The notes under the pieces were generated by a model. The model did not search any database. It had not been told where the DNA came from and saw only the letters and a program-made list of their open reading frames with translations. This document shows, piece after piece, positions 52,055 through 60,588 of a stretch of 64,000 bases of DNA. Made by a program: the position numbers and the translations under genes. Within the stretch, counting starts at the first letter, position 1; every line of letters begins with the position of its first letter. This DNA is from Acidobacteriota bacterium (lineage in GTDB: Bacteria; Acidobacteriota; Blastocatellia; Pyrinomonadales; Pyrinomonadaceae). Location: assembly GCA_018269075.1 (NCBI GenBank), contig JAFDVJ010000054.1, positions 17,507 to 81,506 of the forward strand. Direction: 5' to 3'.

Positions 52055-53983
52055 ATGAAAATCAGCTTAAGAGTTGTAATAATCCTTAGTTTTTTGCTCC
52101 TGCCGGCGCTCTTCTTCATATTCCGCTCAAATCACACTCAGGCCCAAAATCCGCCGCCCGCGCCGAGCCCGCAAACGTCGCGCCGTGAAAAACTGGACTG
52201 CGCCAGCTGTCACGGGCCGGGCAAGACGCTGCCGCAAACCGGCGGCGAGCCGTTTCACCGCGACGCCCACCGCCAGCATCTGGCGAGCATTCACGCCAAG
52301 GTTCAGCCCGACGGCAAGCCGGCCGCGACCTGCAAGGACTGTCACACGCTGAACGGCGATATGACGACCGATCTGCCGGCCGACAATCCGAATTCGACCG
52401 TCTTTTCGACCAATCAGGAAAAGACCTGCGGCCGGTGTCACGACAAGGCCCTGACAACTTTTCACAACAGCATTCACGGCCGGCTCCTCGAAAAGGGCGA
52501 CACGCGCGCCGCCTCGTGCTCGGACTGCCACGGCCGCCACACGATCAAGGCCGTCAACGATCCCGAATCGCCGGTGACGCGCGAACACGTGCCGGACGTC
52601 TGCATCAAATGCCATTCGGGCATCGTCCCCGCCTACGAGCAGAGCGCGCATTTCACGGCCTTCAAAAACGGCAACCCGAAAGCGCCGGTCTGCATCGACT
52701 GTCACACCTCGATCTCGCACGACACCGCGCCGGCTTCGACCCGCGACTTCGCGCTGATGATGGTCAACAAATGCTCGGAATGCCACACCGCGCAGGCGCC
52801 GAGCTACCGCGACACGTTCCACGGTCAGGCGGCCGCCTTCAACTACCGGCTCGCCGCGACCTGCGCCGACTGTCACACGCCGCACAAGAATCTGCCGAAA
52901 TCGAATCCGGAATCGTCCGTCAACAAAAACAATCTGGTCCAGACCTGCGCCCAGTGTCACACGGACGCGAAGGCGAGCTTCGTCTCGTTCAATCCGCATC
53001 CCGATCCGAAAAACCCGGAAAAAGGCTACGGCACATATTTCGTCAACACGTTTCTGAAATATCTCCTGCTCGGCGTTTTCTGCCTGTTCGGCCTGCACAC
53101 GCTGCTCTGGCTCCAGCGCTCGCTCGTCGCGTTCGTCAAGGGCGAGCGCCGGCCCGCCGCCTCGGCCGAAGAGCAGTGGGTCGTCCGCTTTTCGAGAAGT
53201 CACCGCCTGACGCATCTGCTGATCATCGTCAGCTTTATCGGCCTCGCGGCGACCGGCCTGCCGCTGCTCTATTTCTTTACCGACTGGGGCCACTGGGTGG
53301 TCGCGGTCTTCGGCGGCCTCGGCGTGACGCGATTCCTGCACCGCAGCTTCGCGCTCGTCACCTTCGCCTACGTCATTTATCACCTGTGGTCCATTCTCCG
53401 GAGCGCGATCGTCGACGGCGCGGCGGTCTTCCGCGGCCCGTATTCGCTGATGCCCCGCGGTCAGGATTTCAAGGACCTCGCCGCGATGATCAAATGGTTC
53501 CTCTACCGCGGCCCGAAACCGCAAATCGACCATTTCGCCTACTGGGAAAAACTCGATTATTTAGCGGTCGTCCTGAGCTTGCCGGTCATCGCCTTTTCGG
53601 GTCTGATGCTCTGGTTCCCGGGCTTTTTCAGCCGGATCCTGTCGGGCTCGGCGCTCAACGTCGCGATGGTCGTCCACAGCGAACAGACGCTGATGATGAC
53701 CGCCTTCATCTTCGCGTTCCACTTCATTCACAACCATTTACTGCCGGAACGCTTTCCGATGGACACGGTGATGTTCACCGGCCGGATGCCGCTCTCGCGG
53801 TTCCGTGAAGAGCGTCCGGCCGAATACGAACGGCTCGTCGCCGAGGGCAAACTGGACTCGATCACCGTCCCGCCGCCCTCGCCGAAATTCAGCCTCTTTG
53901 CCAAAGTTTTCGGTTTTGTGGCCTACCTTATCGGCCTCTTTCTGGTGGTCGCAATCTTCGTCACGCTGTTCACCGTCAAGTGA
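52055..53983 (+). CDS. CbcL-like nine-heme c / di-heme b fusion cytochrome 1
   Basis: 642 residues. Signal/anchor at about 5-24. Nine CXXCH sites lie in residues about 48-315: CASCH, CKDCH, CGRCH, CSDCH, CIKCH, CIDCH, CSECH, CADCH and CAQCH. Then a membrane b-type domain of the HydC/FdnI type at about 330-640: LLLGVFCLFGLHTLLW, HRLTHLLIIVSFIGLAATGL, FLHRSFALVTFAYVIYHLW, KLDYLAVVLSLPVIAFSGLM and HSEQTLMMTAFIFAFHFIHNH, with conserved His. This architecture is that of CbcL, the Geobacter inner-membrane protein that passes electrons between quinone and periplasmic cytochromes. The start lies in an AT-rich leader. A palindromic terminator follows, and a CRP-type site precedes it. Confidence 0.9.
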   Translation: MKISLRVVIILSFLLLPALFFIFRSNHTQAQNPPPAPSPQTSRREKLDCASCHGPGKTLPQTGGEPFHRDAHRQHLASIHAKVQPDGKPAATCKDCHTLNGDMTTDLPADNPNSTVFSTNQEKTCGRCHDKALTTFHNSIHGRLLEKGDTRAASCSDCHGRHTIKAVNDPESPVTREHVPDVCIKCHSGIVPAYEQSAHFTAFKNGNPKAPVCIDCHTSISHDTAPASTRDFALMMVNKCSECHTAQAPSYRDTFHGQAAAFNYRLAATCADCHTPHKNLPKSNPESSVNKNNLVQTCAQCHTDAKASFVSFNPHPDPKNPEKGYGTYFVNTFLKYLLLGVFCLFGLHTLLWLQRSLVAFVKGERRPAASAEEQWVVRFSRSHRLTHLLIIVSFIGLAATGLPLLYFFTDWGHWVVAVFGGLGVTRFLHRSFALVTFAYVIYHLWSILRSAIVDGAAVFRGPYSLMPRGQDFKDLAAMIKWFLYRGPKPQIDHFAYWEKLDYLAVVLSLPVIAFSGLMLWFPGFFSRILSGSALNVAMVVHSEQTLMMTAFIFAFHFIHNHLLPERFPMDTVMFTGRMPLSRFREERPAEYERLVAEGKLDSITVPPPSPKFSLFAKVFGFVAYLIGLFLVVAIFVTLFTVK

Positions 53984-54003
53984 CGACGTGACGATACTTG
54001 GTT

Positions 54004-54051
54004 AACCGGCGGGCCGCGCGATTTCGATCGAAATCGCGCGGCCCGCCGGTT
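54004..54051. terminator. Perfect 48-base terminator palindrome
   Basis: aaccggcgggccgcgcgatt and so on to its exact complement, with cgatttcgatcgaaatcg at the centre; no mismatch over 48 bases. It lies 20 bases after the CbcL-like stop codon. It has no long T-run, so it could be a strong pausing hairpin as well as a terminator. Confidence 0.7.
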
Positions 54052-54270
54052 TGGCGCCCATTTCAAATCGCTCGAAATTCCGATAACTCTTTAATTTATA
54101 AACCTCTTAAGCGATTCGAACGGAAATTCCGAAAGCGCCGTCATTTAGTCTGAGCGGGATCGCTTTACCTTTAACAACAAACAGCGAAGAGCGGGATTTG
54201 AATCTTATTTCGGCTTATTGCGCGCGACGGCCGGAAACCCCGACCCGCCTCGGATCTCAAAGACTTGAAA

Positions 54271-54366
54271 TCTATCAGTTATCATCTACCATCTTTCATC
54301 TATTCCGAAAACCGGCCGGCCTAACCTTCGGGATAGATGAAAGATAATAGATGATAACTGATAGAT
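54271..54366. repeat. Inverted pair of AGATGAT-type heptad arrays
   Basis: atcatct, accatct and ttcatct units face the complementary agatgaa, agataat and agatgat units. The loop of about 17 bases contains ccggccggc. The arms also match the outer tctatcagtt and aactgataga. Similar to the pair at 1984-2066. Confidence 0.85.
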
Positions 54367-54463
54367 AAATTTTCGCTCGTCGCGACTTCGCGGATGCCTT
54401 TCCGGCTCGCATTGATTTTGAAAAAATCCGAAATCCGAAATCGACCGGCGCTCACAAAAAAAC

Positions 54464-54493
54464 GGAAGGGCTTTGAAATCTCAAAGCCCTTCC
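54464..54493 (-). terminator. Rho-independent terminator for 15-heme operon
   Basis: ggaagggctttga and tcaaagcccttcc form a 13-base stem around aatc. On the minus strand it is followed by gtttttttg. It lies 48 bases after the 15-heme stop codon. Confidence 0.9.
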
Positions 54494-54540
54494 ATTTTAC
54501 CGGTCGAACGAAGCCCCCGAATCTCCGTCGGCCGAATATT

Positions 54541-55848
54541 TCAGTTCTTGAACTTGAACTTGCCGCTCGTGTGACAGCGTTTGCAGTTGGCGAAATCCTC
54601 GCCGAACGCCATATCGTTGTTGTGACAGGTCGCGCAGCTCAGCTTGGTCTTCGCCGGTTTGTGCATCACGACCGACGGGACGTCCATCTTGCCGCCGGTG
54701 GTCGTGTGACAGTTGTCGCAGTCGAGGAAGTTGTGCTTCGCGTGCGCGAAGTTGCCGCTGATCGTCGTCGGCGGAGGCGCGATGTTGTTCGTGCCGTTGA
54801 CCTGGTGACACTGGAAGCACTTGCTGTTGGTAAAGCTCGTGCCGCCCTTCATCGGCGAGTGACACTGGAAGCAGGTATTGTGCGCCGCCTGGCCGTTCGG
54901 CACGGTGAAGTTGATGCCGGCGCCCGCTTTGTGACAGGTCGCGCAGTCTTTCTTGGCGTGATCGGAGTGATTGAACTTGATGCCGAAGCTGCGGACCGCG
55001 GCGACTTCCTGGTGGCATTTGCGGCAGTCCGAGAAATCGTTCGCGCCGAAGGCCCGTTTTTCGTTGTGGCAGGTCGAACAGCTGTTCGCCGCGTTCGAGT
55101 GCATCGAGACCGTGATCGCCGACATCCGGTTGCCGCCGGCCGGGCTGTGACAGTCGCTGCAGCTGACGCCGCCGTGCTTCGAATGGTCGAAATTGAAGCC
55201 GACCTTCGCGACCGAAACGTCGAAACGGTTCGGCGTGCCCGGTTCGTGACAGGTCGAGCACGAGCCGATGTTCTTGTCGCCGACGACCTTGTCGGACGTA
55301 TGACACTGGAAACAGGTGACGTGCGCGTCGGCGCCCGACGGCACGCTCATCACGCCGCCCTCGGTTTTATGACAGGTCGCGCAGCTCGTTTCCTTGAAGT
55401 GCGCCGCGTGGTTGAAATTGACCTTGAACGACGTCATCCGCGGGAAGGTCTTGAGTTTGTCGGTGTTCTCGCCCGTGTGACAGGTCGCGCAGATCGGATG
55501 TCCGGGATCGTCGAACTGCGGTTTATGGCAGCCGATGCAGGGCGTGTGCGAGGCGAATTTCGGTTTCGGCGATTCCTCGTTGCGCTGGTGACAGAGCAGG
55601 CACGGGACGGTCTTATGCCGTTCGCCGTTGTGGTCGAACTTCGAAAAATCGACGTCGTCCATCGTGTCGGTCGCGACCAGATTTTCCGGCAGCGGCTTGT
55701 AAGGACTTTCGGTGTTTCTTTTTTCCTTGACCGAAGGGGTGCAGGCGGTCAGCAAAACACCGACCAGCAAACAGAAAAAAGACAAAGCGAGCGAATTCGG
55801 CATTCGTCTCGCGTTTTGGCTCGTTTCGTGTTTCGTGCGTTCTTTCAT
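54541..55848 (-). CDS. 15-heme lipoprotein cytochrome c
   Basis: 435 residues. After about 35 residues there is a lipobox, GVLLTACTPS, so the mature protein is lipid-anchored at the membrane, possibly on the cell surface. Fifteen CXXCH sites are spread over the rest: CLLCH, CIGCH, CATCH, CATCH, CFQCH, CSTCH, CSDCH, CSTCH, CRKCH, CATCH, CFQCH, CFQCH, CDNCH, CATCH and CKRCH. Repeating FNH(S/A)xH(A/G) and AHxTCFQCH motifs indicate repeated heme modules. I know of no named family with this plan; it may serve as a surface or periplasmic nanowire-like relay, like OmcX-type proteins. The gene follows the nine-heme gene by 16 bases (its Shine-Dalgarno overlaps that stop codon), and a strong terminator ends the unit. 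Confidence 0.88.
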   Translation of the reverse strand: MKERTKHETSQNARRMPNSLALSFFCLLVGVLLTACTPSVKEKRNTESPYKPLPENLVATDTMDDVDFSKFDHNGERHKTVPCLLCHQRNEESPKPKFASHTPCIGCHKPQFDDPGHPICATCHTGENTDKLKTFPRMTSFKVNFNHAAHFKETSCATCHKTEGGVMSVPSGADAHVTCFQCHTSDKVVGDKNIGSCSTCHEPGTPNRFDVSVAKVGFNFDHSKHGGVSCSDCHSPAGGNRMSAITVSMHSNAANSCSTCHNEKRAFGANDFSDCRKCHQEVAAVRSFGIKFNHSDHAKKDCATCHKAGAGINFTVPNGQAAHNTCFQCHSPMKGGTSFTNSKCFQCHQVNGTNNIAPPPTTISGNFAHAKHNFLDCDNCHTTTGGKMDVPSVVMHKPAKTKLSCATCHNNDMAFGEDFANCKRCHTSGKFKFKN

Positions 55849-55864
55849 CGGATAAAAATTTCCT

Positions 55865-57127
55865 CTATTTGCTCGCCGAAATCGCTTTCAGATGCGTTTC
55901 GGGAATCGGCTCCTTGCCGAAAGCGAGGTGGCATTTGACGCATTCGAATTTGGCGTTCTTCTGCCGTTGATCGATCTCGTAATTAAGAATTCCGCCGTCG
56001 TCGAGCGTCGGCGTGATGTGACAGCCCGTTCCGTCGCCGCCGCACGACTGGAGCTTGACCTTTTTCGTCGCCGGGTCGAGCGTGTTCATCGCCGCCGCGT
56101 TGTGACAGGTCGCGCACGAAAGCTCGGTATGACTGAAGAATTCGTGCCGGAACACCGCCGCCGAATCGCGCTTGCGCCACGCGAGCAGCATAATCCGGTC
56201 CTCGATGCCCATCGGCGCGGCGGTTTTCGCGTCGAAATCGGTTTTGCCGAGCGGCACGGCCGGCTTATGACAGGTTCCGCAGTCGGTCGGCGCGGGCGAC
56301 AGGCCGGAATCGGTCGAATGACACGTGAAACAGGTCGTGTGGCCGATCGGCGCGGTCTTGAAGGTTCCCTTCTTGAGCCAGTAGGCGTCGCCGAGACTGG
56401 CGGGCGGCTTGGTCACGTATTCGTCGCTCGAATCGCCCTGCGGCTGATAGGTCTGGTGACAGTTGGCGCAGCTGTCGCTGTCGGCCGACGGGCGCGGGCG
56501 GCTGTAGCGCGCGGTCACGAAGAGCGTGCCGTTGACGTATTCCCGGCCGTCGTTGCGGCCGAAAAGATCGAGATGCTTGTCGTGCGGGAAAAAGATCTGA
56601 AAATCCGAGACGGCCGTTTTGGCTTTCGGCGATTTGTCGAACGTCTCGCGCGGGTTCGGAAACGGGTAGCGCGGGCCGCCGTCGGGCGACGGGCTGACGT
56701 GGCAGATCGAGCAGATCGCGGGCGGCGAGCCGTTGAAAAACTGCTCGCGGTGGCATTTCAGACAGGATTCGTGATGCGGATACTCGGTGACGTCGGGAAA
56801 AGCGTCCTTTTCGCGAACCTTTTCCCAGTTGCTCGACGGGAATTTGTGACACGAAGCGCAGTCAGTCGGATGCTTGGAGTGCGGAAAGTCGGTGTAGGCG
56901 GTCGTCGCCGGAGCCGGAGTTTTGGCCGCGACGGGCGTCGGTTTGGTCTTCGGGCGCGGCGTCGCCGTCTTTTTCGCGCGCGGCGGCGTTGCGGACACGG
57001 TCGTTCGGGATTTCTGGCCGGCCGTCGCCGGACGCGTGTAGAGAAGACCGCCCGCGGCCAGACAGAGGCTCAGAAAAAGCAGTCCGGCGCGAATGGCAAT
57101 GATTTGTTTTGCTTGAAATCGTCTCAT
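55865..57127 (-). CDS. Nine-heme periplasmic cytochrome with CX6CH site
   Basis: 420 residues with a signal peptide (about 10-35, AIRAGLLFLSLCLAAGGLLY), a Pro/Lys/Thr-rich spacer (about 46-75) and heme sites CASCH, CLKCH, CSICH, CANCH, CFTCH, CGTCH and CATCH, then an unusual CGGDGTGCH with six residues between the Cys, and a last CVKCH. Conserved FPHDKHLDLFG and RHEFFSHTELSCATCH motifs are seen. The ATG at 57127 gives a classical signal peptide; a TTG 54 bases upstream is less likely. It is the first gene of a two-gene unit with the 15-heme lipoprotein. A CRP-type site lies about 70-85 bases upstream at 57198. Confidence 0.88.
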   Translation of the reverse strand: MRRFQAKQIIAIRAGLLFLSLCLAAGGLLYTRPATAGQKSRTTVSATPPRAKKTATPRPKTKPTPVAAKTPAPATTAYTDFPHSKHPTDCASCHKFPSSNWEKVREKDAFPDVTEYPHHESCLKCHREQFFNGSPPAICSICHVSPSPDGGPRYPFPNPRETFDKSPKAKTAVSDFQIFFPHDKHLDLFGRNDGREYVNGTLFVTARYSRPRPSADSDSCANCHQTYQPQGDSSDEYVTKPPASLGDAYWLKKGTFKTAPIGHTTCFTCHSTDSGLSPAPTDCGTCHKPAVPLGKTDFDAKTAAPMGIEDRIMLLAWRKRDSAAVFRHEFFSHTELSCATCHNAAAMNTLDPATKKVKLQSCGGDGTGCHITPTLDDGGILNYEIDQRQKNAKFECVKCHLAFGKEPIPETHLKAISASK

Positions 57128-57197
57128 CGAAAGGTGGTCTTCCAACTTATTTGCAAATACCTCGTCTTCCAATTTAAGCAAGAATCGTTCCGTTGGC

Positions 57198-57213
57198 TGT
57201 GATGCTTATCACA
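57198..57213. promoter_or_regulatory. CRP-type operator upstream of nine-heme/15-heme operon
   Basis: TGTGA-TGCTTA-TCACA, perfect palindromic arms, 71 bases from the start codon at 57127 on the minus strand. The distance suggests a site close to the promoter of that unit. Confidence 0.85.
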
Positions 57214-57446
57214 GCACGTTTTTTTTCGCCCGGGCGCGCAAAAGTGCAAAAAAATCCGCACCTGCATTATGGAATTTTCCGCGCCTTTTGCGCCGAAGCC
57301 GCCAAATCGGATAATCGACCGCGTCGTGAATCGCCTTTTCACACCCTTTCAACCGTTTCAAAAAGCCGAACGGCCCCGCTTTCCGCCCATCCGAAATCCG
57401 AAATCCGAAATCCGAAATCCGAAATCCCTCCTTTTTTATCGGGCGA

Positions 57447-57462
57447 TGTGATTATTATCACA
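57447..57462. promoter_or_regulatory. CRP-type operator upstream of CbcL-like gene 2
   Basis: TGTGA-TTATTA-TCACA, perfect palindromic arms, 114 bases before the start codon at 57577. Confidence 0.85.
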
Positions 57463-57576
57463 GTTACCGGCCGAAAAGCGGTCTAGTATTGAACTCAGGG
57501 GATTAAGAAGGACCGACTTCGACCCGATAACCGGCCGGAATTAAATTTAAACCTTCATCCTTCTTAACTAAAAGAA

Positions 57577-59532
57577 ATGAAATTCAGAGTTAAACTTGCA
57601 ATCCTGTTTTGCTTTGCGCTGTTAATGACGGCTCCTTTTTTATATCGGAGCGTCGCCTCGCAAAACAAAAAAACGCCGACCGAGGCGCCGCCGGCGCCGA
57701 CGGCCGCGCAGGATAAGAACAAAGACGAGAAAAAAGATCCTTCCAAAACCGAGCTCAACTGCAGCGGCTGCCACGTCCCCGGCAAGACGATGCCGAATCT
57801 GGCGGGCGAGAAATTTCACAAGGACGTCCACAACGACTACGACGTCAGCTACCACGCGAAAGCCGCCAACAACGGCAAAAAAGCGGCTCACTGTATGGAC
57901 TGCCACACGATCGGCGGGGATATCTCGACGATGCTGCCGGCCAGCGATCCGAAATCGACGATCAACCGGATGAACATCGCCAAAACCTGCAGCCGGTGCC
58001 ATAACGACCCGACGCTGATGAAGGACAGCGGAACGAGCAACCAGCCGTTCCTCGCGTTTCAGGAAAGCGTTCACGGCAAAGCGCTCGCCCGGGGCAACAC
58101 CAACGCGGCGGTCTGCACGGACTGTCACCGGAGCCACGACATCCTCTCGGCGAACGAGGAACAGTCTTCGATCTCGAAGTTCAACATCGCCAAGACCTGC
58201 GCCAAATGTCACGGTCAGATCGCCACCGAATTCACCGAGAGCGTCCACGGCGCGGCGCTCGGGCGCGGCAACTATCAATCGCCGAACTGCACGGACTGTC
58301 ACGGCGTCCACAGCATCAAATCGTCGAAAAACACCCGCAATAATCTCGGAATGGTCGGCTGCTCGCAGTGCCACAGCGGCGTCCGGCTGACGCAGGATTA
58401 CGGCATCGCTTCCGACCGCGTCGCGAGCTTCGAGGACAGCTATCACGGCCGCGCGCAGAAGCTCGGCTCGGACGTCGTCGCCGACTGCGCGAGCTGTCAC
58501 GGCGTCCACAACATCCTGCCGTCGAGCAATCCGAAATCGCTGATCAATTCGGCGAATCTGACGGCGACCTGCGGACAGTGTCACGTCGGCGCGAACGAAA
58601 AATTCTCCGAGGGCAAGGTCCACCTCAACACCGCGGCCGCGGAAGACGCCGGCAGCATCGGCATCAACTGGGTGCGGGCGATTTATATGACCCTCATTTT
58701 CGTGATCGTCGGCGGGATGCTCGTCCATAACGGCGTGATCTGGTACCGCAAAGTTTCCGAACGGGTCAAACAGCAGGATCGCTCGATTCGCCGGATGTCG
58801 GTCAACCAGCGGGTCCAGCACTGGCTGCTGCTGACGAGCTTTATCACGCTCGTGTTCAGCGGTTTCGCGCTCCTCTACAGCGACACCTGGCTCGGCTGGC
58901 TGTTCTACAGCGAATACGCGCGCCGGATCATCCACCGCGTGGCGGCGGTCGTGATGATGGTGACCGGCTTTTATCACGTGTTCTATCTGTTCTTCACGCG
59001 CGAGGGACGGCTCTGGCTGTGGGATATGCTGCCGTGCTGGAAGGATGTCGTCGATCTTTACCAGACGGCGATGTACTATCTCTTTATGAAGGGCGAAAAA
59101 CCGAAATTCGCGCGCTTCCGCTACGCCGACAAGGCCGAATACTGGGCGGTCGTCTGGGGCACGATCCTGATGGGTCTGACCGGTCTGATGATCTGGTACA
59201 AGGTCGAGATCTTCAATTTCCTGCCCCGCTGGTGGGTCGACATCGCGATCGCCGTTCATCTTTACGAAGCGGTGCTCGCGACGCTCGCGATCGTCGTCTG
59301 GCACTTCTATCACGTGATCATCGACCCGGACGTCTACCCGATCAATCCCGCCTTCATCGACGGCCGGATGAGCGAAGAGATGTTCAGGGAAGAACACGAA
59401 CTGGCCTACGAAGAAATGATGGAAGCCGAAAACGAAGCGGACGAAGATGAAGAAACGGACGAACCGGCGGACGAGGAACCGCCGGCGAAAGCCGCAGAAC
59501 CGCCGGCCAAACCCGAAAAAAACAAGAGTTAG
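57577..59532 (+). CDS. CbcL-like nine-heme c / di-heme b fusion cytochrome 2
   Basis: 651 residues with the same plan as the protein at 52055. Signal peptide (about 5-24); an Ala/Pro/Lys-rich spacer; nine CXXCH sites: CSGCH, CMDCH, CSRCH, CTDCH, CAKCH, CTDCH, CSQCH, CASCH and CGQCH. Then a membrane domain of the HydC/FdnI type: MTLIFVIVGGMLVHNGVIW, VQHWLLLTSFITLVFSGFAL, IIHRVAAVVMMVTGFYHVFY, YWAVVWGTILMGLTGLMIWY and AVHLYEAVLATLAIVVWHFYH. The tail (about 615-651) is acidic and Pro/Ala-rich, which gene 1 lacks. The two proteins are clearly diverged, so the duplication is not recent. A good terminator follows. Confidence 0.9.
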   Translation: MKFRVKLAILFCFALLMTAPFLYRSVASQNKKTPTEAPPAPTAAQDKNKDEKKDPSKTELNCSGCHVPGKTMPNLAGEKFHKDVHNDYDVSYHAKAANNGKKAAHCMDCHTIGGDISTMLPASDPKSTINRMNIAKTCSRCHNDPTLMKDSGTSNQPFLAFQESVHGKALARGNTNAAVCTDCHRSHDILSANEEQSSISKFNIAKTCAKCHGQIATEFTESVHGAALGRGNYQSPNCTDCHGVHSIKSSKNTRNNLGMVGCSQCHSGVRLTQDYGIASDRVASFEDSYHGRAQKLGSDVVADCASCHGVHNILPSSNPKSLINSANLTATCGQCHVGANEKFSEGKVHLNTAAAEDAGSIGINWVRAIYMTLIFVIVGGMLVHNGVIWYRKVSERVKQQDRSIRRMSVNQRVQHWLLLTSFITLVFSGFALLYSDTWLGWLFYSEYARRIIHRVAAVVMMVTGFYHVFYLFFTREGRLWLWDMLPCWKDVVDLYQTAMYYLFMKGEKPKFARFRYADKAEYWAVVWGTILMGLTGLMIWYKVEIFNFLPRWWVDIAIAVHLYEAVLATLAIVVWHFYHVIIDPDVYPINPAFIDGRMSEEMFREEHELAYEEMMEAENEADEDEETDEPADEEPPAKAAEPPAKPEKNKS

Positions 59533-59557
59533 CCGGCCGCATAAACCGGCAACCTCC

Positions 59558-59598
59558 AAAAAAAACGCGGGGCCTTTCAAAGCCCCGCGTTTTTTTTG
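59558..59598 (+). terminator. Rho-independent terminator after CbcL-like gene 2
   Basis: aaaaacgcggggc and gccccgcgttttt form a 13-base stem around ctttcaaa, with a T-run of about eight. It lies 29 bases after the stop codon. Confidence 0.95.
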
Positions 59599-59639
59599 GT
59601 GAATCAAAAGTAACGATTTGATCGATTGCCGCCAGCCGA

Positions 59640-59711
59640 TGGTCTTTGAAAAATAAATCCGACAATCATTCCGAATTGAACCTGTGGAACAGGCTTTGGT
59701 CGGATTTATAG
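59640..59711. repeat. Dispersed repeat related to 2915-2985
   Basis: ccgatggtctttgaaaaataaatcc and a later acctgtggaacaggctttgg match 2915-2985 (ggatggtctttgaagaataaaccc; tgtgaaacaggcg) at many positions. Here aataaatccgac and gtcggatttat pair as a hairpin that closes the element. No gene is present. Confidence 0.6.
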
Positions 59712-59770
59712 TGTATGACACAACTTGTTGTAATAATGAGCGTTAAACTCGCCAGCGGTTTTTAAACGAT

Positions 59771-59885
59771 CCACTAAAAACACGAAAAAACACGAAAGAA
59801 ATTTAGTGTTTTTAGTGTGTTTGGCGGAAGATCAAAAAAGCGAGCGCGACCGGAATCGACACCTTTTCCAATAAGTTTTGTCACT
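59771..59885. repeat. cacgaaa repeat plus match to window start
   Basis: The cacgaaa part (59771-59822) parallels 1724-1795. It is followed by 59829-59885, which matches bases 1-57. The order suggests one composite dispersed element seen three times in whole or part in this window. Confidence 0.7.
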
Positions 59886-60014
59886 AAGCACTGAGCCATA
59901 AATTTTGCGGGAAAAAGAAATTGTCTGAGCCTCAATAATCGGGCTTTCAATTTTCTAAATACCCCGGCATATTGGCCGCCTGCTCGGGTATCAAAACCTT
60001 TTTCGGAGCGCGAA

Positions 60015-60159
60015 AGCGGACTGGAGCGCAACCGTCCCGGTTGCCAACGCCGCGCGAGCGGTGTCAAGCGTTTCGCTAGCTTTCAACGTCAGGGAAAGCG
60101 CGGCGCTTCTTCGCGCTCTCGCGCTCATGGCAACCGGGACGGTTGCGCTCCAGTCCGCT
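60015..60159. repeat. Hairpin element, copy C (32-bp inverted arms)
   Basis: A perfect 32-bp inverted repeat at 60015-60046 and 60128-60159 that starts agcggactggagcgcaaccg. It shares gactggagcgc with the copy at 12285 but the rest of the arm differs (aaccgtcccggttgcc against gggcatccttgcc), with both arms changed together. The loop acgccgcgcgagcggtgtca resembles the copy A loop. Confidence 0.85.
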
Positions 60160-60333
60160 CCGCGTCTTTAGCAAACCGGACTCCGGCGCAACGGTCGTTC
60201 GAGGCACAAACCGGTGGGCCGGATATTTCCCGGTCTGAGCCCCAAGAGATCAGGTTTTCAATTTTCTATATACCTCGACATTTTTGGCTGCCTGCTTAAC
60301 TATAATTTTCGATAGTGAACCAAAAGATATCGG

Positions 60334-60363
60334 ATGTCGGATGTCGGATGTCGGATGTCGGAT
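60334..60363. repeat. GTCGGAT heptad array
   Basis: Four tandem gtcggat units. No complementary arm is close. Same unit as one arm at 50224-50252. Confidence 0.8.
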
Positions 60364-60588
60364 GGCTGGAAATCGACGATGTTGAATGGCGTTCGTGATT
60401 CGTTGTTCGCGGCTGTTTGTGATGAAGCGCTTGGGGTTAATGCGAAACCTCCATTGTCAAATAAAACGAACAACGAACGACGAATGATGCAAAAGACCGG
60501 CGCGGCGTTTCTTCCCGTTTTTTCGGGAGCGAAACGCCGCGCCGGTCGGTCGTTCGGGCGCGGGAATCCGCAGTCGTCGAACCGCGTC

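Larger units (their letters stand above)
54052..54540. other. Gene-free convergent gap
   Basis: About 490 bases between convergent cytochrome genes. It holds an inverted pair of heptad arrays (54271-54366), a short GGATTTC stretch at about 54425-54443, and the terminator of the minus-strand cytochrome operon (54464-54493). No gene is supported. Confidence 0.65.
57128..57576. other. Divergent gap with two CRP-type operators and heptad array
   Basis: 449 bases between the nine-heme gene (left) and the second CbcL-like gene (right). Two CRP-type sites lie near the two ends, one per direction. Between them, at about 57390-57428, runs a GGATTTC heptad array on the complementary strand. The open frames seen here are low in protein-like quality. 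Confidence 0.6.
59599..60588. other. Gene-free region with several dispersed repeats
   Basis: About 990 bases without a supported gene. It contains a gtctttgaaaaataaatccgac / gtcggatttat element (59640-59711) related to 2915-2985, the cacgaaa repeat (59771-59822), a copy of the first bases of the window (59829-59885), the hairpin element (60015-60159) and a GTCGGAT heptad array (60334-60363). The open frames in it are translated repeat. Confidence 0.65.

Noticed and set aside
52127-53533. 468-residue open frame opposite CbcL-like gene 1
   Set aside because: Shadow of the heme-rich gene; no CXXCH, no signal, no ribosome site.
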